Of a DNA stretch of 5,822 nucleotides, positions 1 through 5,822 are shown piece by piece; within the stretch, counting starts at the first letter, position 1; each line of letters opens with the position of its first letter. The notes under the pieces are model-generated. The model did no database searches and was not told the DNA's origin. It worked only from the letters and a program-made list of their open reading frames with translations. The position numbers and the translations under genes were made by a program. The stretch comes from CAZWUZ01 sp964637655 [NCBI: uncultured bacterium]. GTDB taxonomy: Bacteria > DAOPZR01. The DNA lies in contig CAZWUZ010000243.1 in NCBI GenBank assembly GCA_964637655.1, positions 1-5,822 on the forward strand. Direction: 5' to 3'.

Positions 1-2552
<2,552 letters not shown>

Positions 2553-2563
2553 AGCCGGTGATG

Positions 2564-2570
2564 CTCCTTC
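2564..2570 (-). promoter_or_regulatory. Ribosome binding site of gyrA
   Basis: The minus strand reads GAAGGAG, a good Shine-Dalgarno sequence, 11 bases before ATG 2552. The spacer is slightly long but acceptable. The site sits in the 31-base gyrB-gyrA gap, which is otherwise too short for a separate promoter or terminator. It suggests gyrA is translated independently rather than by coupling to the gyrB stop. Confidence 0.75.
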
Positions 2571-2583
2571 GTCCGTCCCTGCC

Positions 2584-4503
<1,920 letters not shown>

Positions 4504-4854
4504 TTACCCTTCCTTCCGTCGTCCTGCCCAGCCGCCGCCGTGCGGCGGCACCACCTTGGTGCGCAGTTCCCGCGCCCGCGGCCCGCCGGCCGCGGCATTG
4601 ACCGCGGCGAGGATCTGCGGGGCGGCGAGCAGCACTTCCTGCGCCCAGACGGGCGCGTCCACCCGCACCCACAGCGTCGTATCGTTCCAGCGCAGCGGCT
4701 GCGCGTGCCCGCGCAGCGCCGCCGGCAGCAGGTCATCCCAGCGGGCGATGACCGCTTCGCGTCCCGCGTCGCGCACCAGCGGCAGGCGGGCGAGGATCTC
4801 CGCCGCGCTCTGCGGCGTGCCGCGGTAGCGCTTGCGCCGTTCAGGCGGCGGCAT
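4504..4854 (-). CDS. dciA: DUF721 / DciA-like replicative-helicase partner
   Basis: This small protein of 116 residues resembles the DUF721 (DciA) family. DciA proteins interact with and help load the replicative helicase DnaB in bacteria lacking the phage-derived DnaC/DnaI loaders. Seen in the sequence are a basic N-terminus (MPPPERRKRYRG) and then the family pattern of a Trp-Asp-Asp-Leu-Leu segment near residues 39-43. Next comes the characteristic LWVRVDAPVWAQEVLLAAPQIL stretch in two parts, LWVRVDAPVW and AQEVLLAAPQIL, followed by a basic, Gly/Pro-rich C-terminus. It is close to a bare DciA domain without a long extension. Its position between recF and gyrB is the conserved location of this family in many phyla. 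The start is well fixed: an in-frame TGA lies at 4870-4872 and no other start codon falls between it and ATG 4854. The gene overlaps recF by 14 bases. Family assignment rests on pattern and context, without a profile search. Confidence 0.85.
   Translation of the reverse strand: MPPPERRKRYRGTPQSAAEILARLPLVRDAGREAVIARWDDLLPAALRGHAQPLRWNDTTLWVRVDAPVWAQEVLLAAPQILAAVNAAAGGPRARELRTKVVPPHGGGWAGRRKEG
4507..4516 (-). promoter_or_regulatory. Ribosome binding site of gyrB, inside the end of dciA
   Basis: The minus strand reads GAAGGAAGGG and ends 9 bases before ATG 4497. It lies within the last codons of dciA. Ribosomes ending dciA therefore stop almost on top of the gyrB start, which suggests translational coupling or reinitiation. 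A second weaker AAGG (4502-4505) lies 4 bases before the ATG and is probably too close to be the main site. Confidence 0.6.
4531..4549 (-). repeat. GC-only inverted repeat (7-bp stem, 5-base loop) near the 3' end of dciA
   Basis: GCCGCCG (4531-4537) and CGGCGGC (4543-4549) are perfect reverse complements around a 5-base loop. In the mRNA this would form a strong hairpin about 33 bases upstream of the gyrB start and just before its ribosome binding site. It is coding DNA (the Pro-Pro-His-Gly-Gly-Gly segment of DciA). No T-run follows on the minus strand, so it does not look like an intrinsic terminator. A regulatory role is speculative. Confidence 0.35.
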
Positions 4855-5822
4855 CGATCGTCCCCCGCGTCAGGCGGAACACCTGCGTACCCGCGGGCAG
4901 CGCTGCCGGGGGCAGCGCCGTCGTCAGAAAGCACTGCCCGGTGCCGCGCAGCGCCGCCAGCACCCGCTCACGCCGTTCCCCGTCGAGCGGGTTGAACGGC
5001 TCGTCGAGGATGAGCACCGGCGTGTCGCCCGCCACCGCGCGCAGGTCCGCGTATTCCGCCAGACGCAGCGCCAGCGCCAGCAGGTAGCGTTCCGCCCCCG
5101 ACCCGTACTGCCGCGCGCCCTGCCCGTCGAGCCGCAGGTCGAGGTCGTCGCGGTGCGGCCCGACCAGCGTCTGCTGCCGCTGCAGTTCGCGCGGCCGCGC
5201 CTCGACCAGCGCCGCCTGCAGGACCGCCTGCAGCGCCGCCACGCTGTCGGCCCCTGCCAGCGGGATGCTGGCGCGGTAGGCGGCCGTCAGTTCCGCGCCG
5301 CCGTGCAGCGCCCGGTAGAGCGTCTGCGCCTGCGGCAGCAGCAGGGCGAGCCCGCGCCGCCGCGCGTCGAGCAGCACCGCCCCGTGCTGCGCCACCTGCA
5401 GATCCCAGTCGGGCAGGCCCGCACTGCGGCGCGGGTTGCGCACATCAGCGAGCAGGCGGTTGCGCTGCTCGACGGCCTGCCAGTAGCGGCGCAGCGCCTC
5501 GTAGTAGCCCGCCTCGCGCCGCGCCAGCCACATGTCGAGGTAGCGGCGGCGCACCTGCGGCGCCCCGTTGACCAGCAGCGCGTCGTCCGGCGTGAACAGC
5601 ACCGCCAGCCAGGCACGCAGGAAATCGGCCTGCGTCGCCTTCTTGCCGTCCCGCAGCAGCGTCTTGGCCCCCGTCGCGGCGATGGTCACCGTCAGCGTCA
5701 CCGCGCCGGCCGGCGTGCTGATCTCCCCCTCGACGAAGGCGCGCTCCCCGCCCAGGCGCACGAGTTGCGCCAGCTGGCGGAAGGGGCGGAACGACTGCCC
5801 GGCATTGAGCAGGAAGACCGCC
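4841..5822 (-). CDS. recF: RecF, DNA gap-repair ATPase (N-terminus outside window)
   Basis: RecF is an SMC/ABC-like ATPase that binds gapped DNA and works with RecO and RecR to load RecA at stalled forks. The visible 326 codons begin in frame at 5821 and end at TGA 4841-4843. The first visible residues, AVFLLNAGQSFRPFRQ, match the RecF segment just after Walker A, so roughly 40 residues including Walker A lie beyond the window. GTG at 5761 is internal, not the start. RecF landmarks are FTPDDALLVNGAPQVRRRYLD, WQAVEQRN, and GPHRDDLDLRL (GPHRDD at 5144-5161). The ABC signature region YGSGAERYLLALALRLAE and Walker B VLILDEPFNPLD (4982-5017) follow, and then a short strand ending in FLTTAL. Expected total length is near 365 residues, normal for RecF. 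The signature (SGAER, where SQGQQR is typical) and Walker B (DE for DD) are unusual. The 3' end overlaps dciA by 14 bases. Confidence 0.95.
   Translation of the reverse strand, partial: AVFLLNAGQSFRPFRQLAQLVRLGGERAFVEGEISTPAGAVTLTVTIAATGAKTLLRDGKKATQADFLRAWLAVLFTPDDALLVNGAPQVRRRYLDMWLARREAGYYEALRRYWQAVEQRNRLLADVRNPRRSAGLPDWDLQVAQHGAVLLDARRRGLALLLPQAQTLYRALHGGAELTAAYRASIPLAGADSVAALQAVLQAALVEARPRELQRQQTLVGPHRDDLDLRLDGQGARQYGSGAERYLLALALRLAEYADLRAVAGDTPVLILDEPFNPLDGERRERVLAALRGTGQCFLTTALPPAALPAGTQVFRLTRGTIDAAA
4861..4866 (-). promoter_or_regulatory. Weak G-rich ribosome binding site of dciA
   Basis: GGGGGA lies 6 bases upstream of ATG 4854, inside the recF coding region. It pairs imperfectly with the anti-Shine-Dalgarno sequence. 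Because dciA begins before recF ends, translation is probably coupled to recF. Confidence 0.4.

Noticed and set aside
4531-4549. The GC hairpin as a rho-independent terminator
   Set aside because: No run of T follows it on the minus strand, and it lies within the dciA coding sequence upstream of the co-directional gyrB.
5759-5761. GTG as the start codon of recF
   Set aside because: The frame stays open upstream to the window edge, and the upstream residues (AVFLLNAGQSFRP) match conserved RecF sequence following Walker A. The true start is outside the window.

Overview
This is a GC-rich bacterial window with strong G/C bias at third codon positions. It holds one tightly packed gene block, read entirely on the minus strand. 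In transcription order, from high to low coordinates, it contains the 3' part of recF (5822 to 4841), a short DUF721/DciA-type gene (4854 to 4504), a complete gyrB (4497 to 2584) and gyrA (2552 to beyond base 1). recF and dciA overlap by 14 bases. dciA and gyrB are 6 bases apart, and gyrB and gyrA are 31 bases apart. No gap is large enough for an obvious promoter or terminator, so the four genes probably share a transcript that starts beyond position 5822.

The order recF-dciA-gyrB-gyrA is the classical arrangement near the chromosome replication origin in several phyla, including Actinobacteria and Leptospira-type spirochaetes. It usually follows dnaA and dnaN, which I would expect just beyond 5822 (inference). 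GyrB has 637 residues and lacks the roughly 165-residue TOPRIM insertion of E. coli GyrB. GyrA has a compact coiled coil, a GyrA box with Val where Lys/Arg is usual, and a [14 protein letters not shown] second blade. Together these argue against a proteobacterium and recall PVC/FCB or spirochaete-like lineages. I cannot place the organism more precisely from sequence reading alone.

Functionally the block couples replication and repair. RecF helps RecOR load RecA at gaps. DciA is the ancestral-type loader or partner of the replicative helicase DnaB. GyrB (ATPase plus TOPRIM) and GyrA (cleavage-religation plus DNA-wrapping pinwheel) form DNA gyrase, which removes the positive supercoils made by replication.

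I see no mobile element, CRISPR array, RNA gene or new defence system. The points worth a second look lie within these housekeeping proteins. They are a Tyr for Met two residues before the catalytic Tyr of GyrA, the altered GyrA box, an acidic low-complexity GyrA tail, and a RecF whose ABC signature and Walker B differ from the usual family sequence. The many long open frames on the opposite strand are coding shadows typical of GC-rich DNA.
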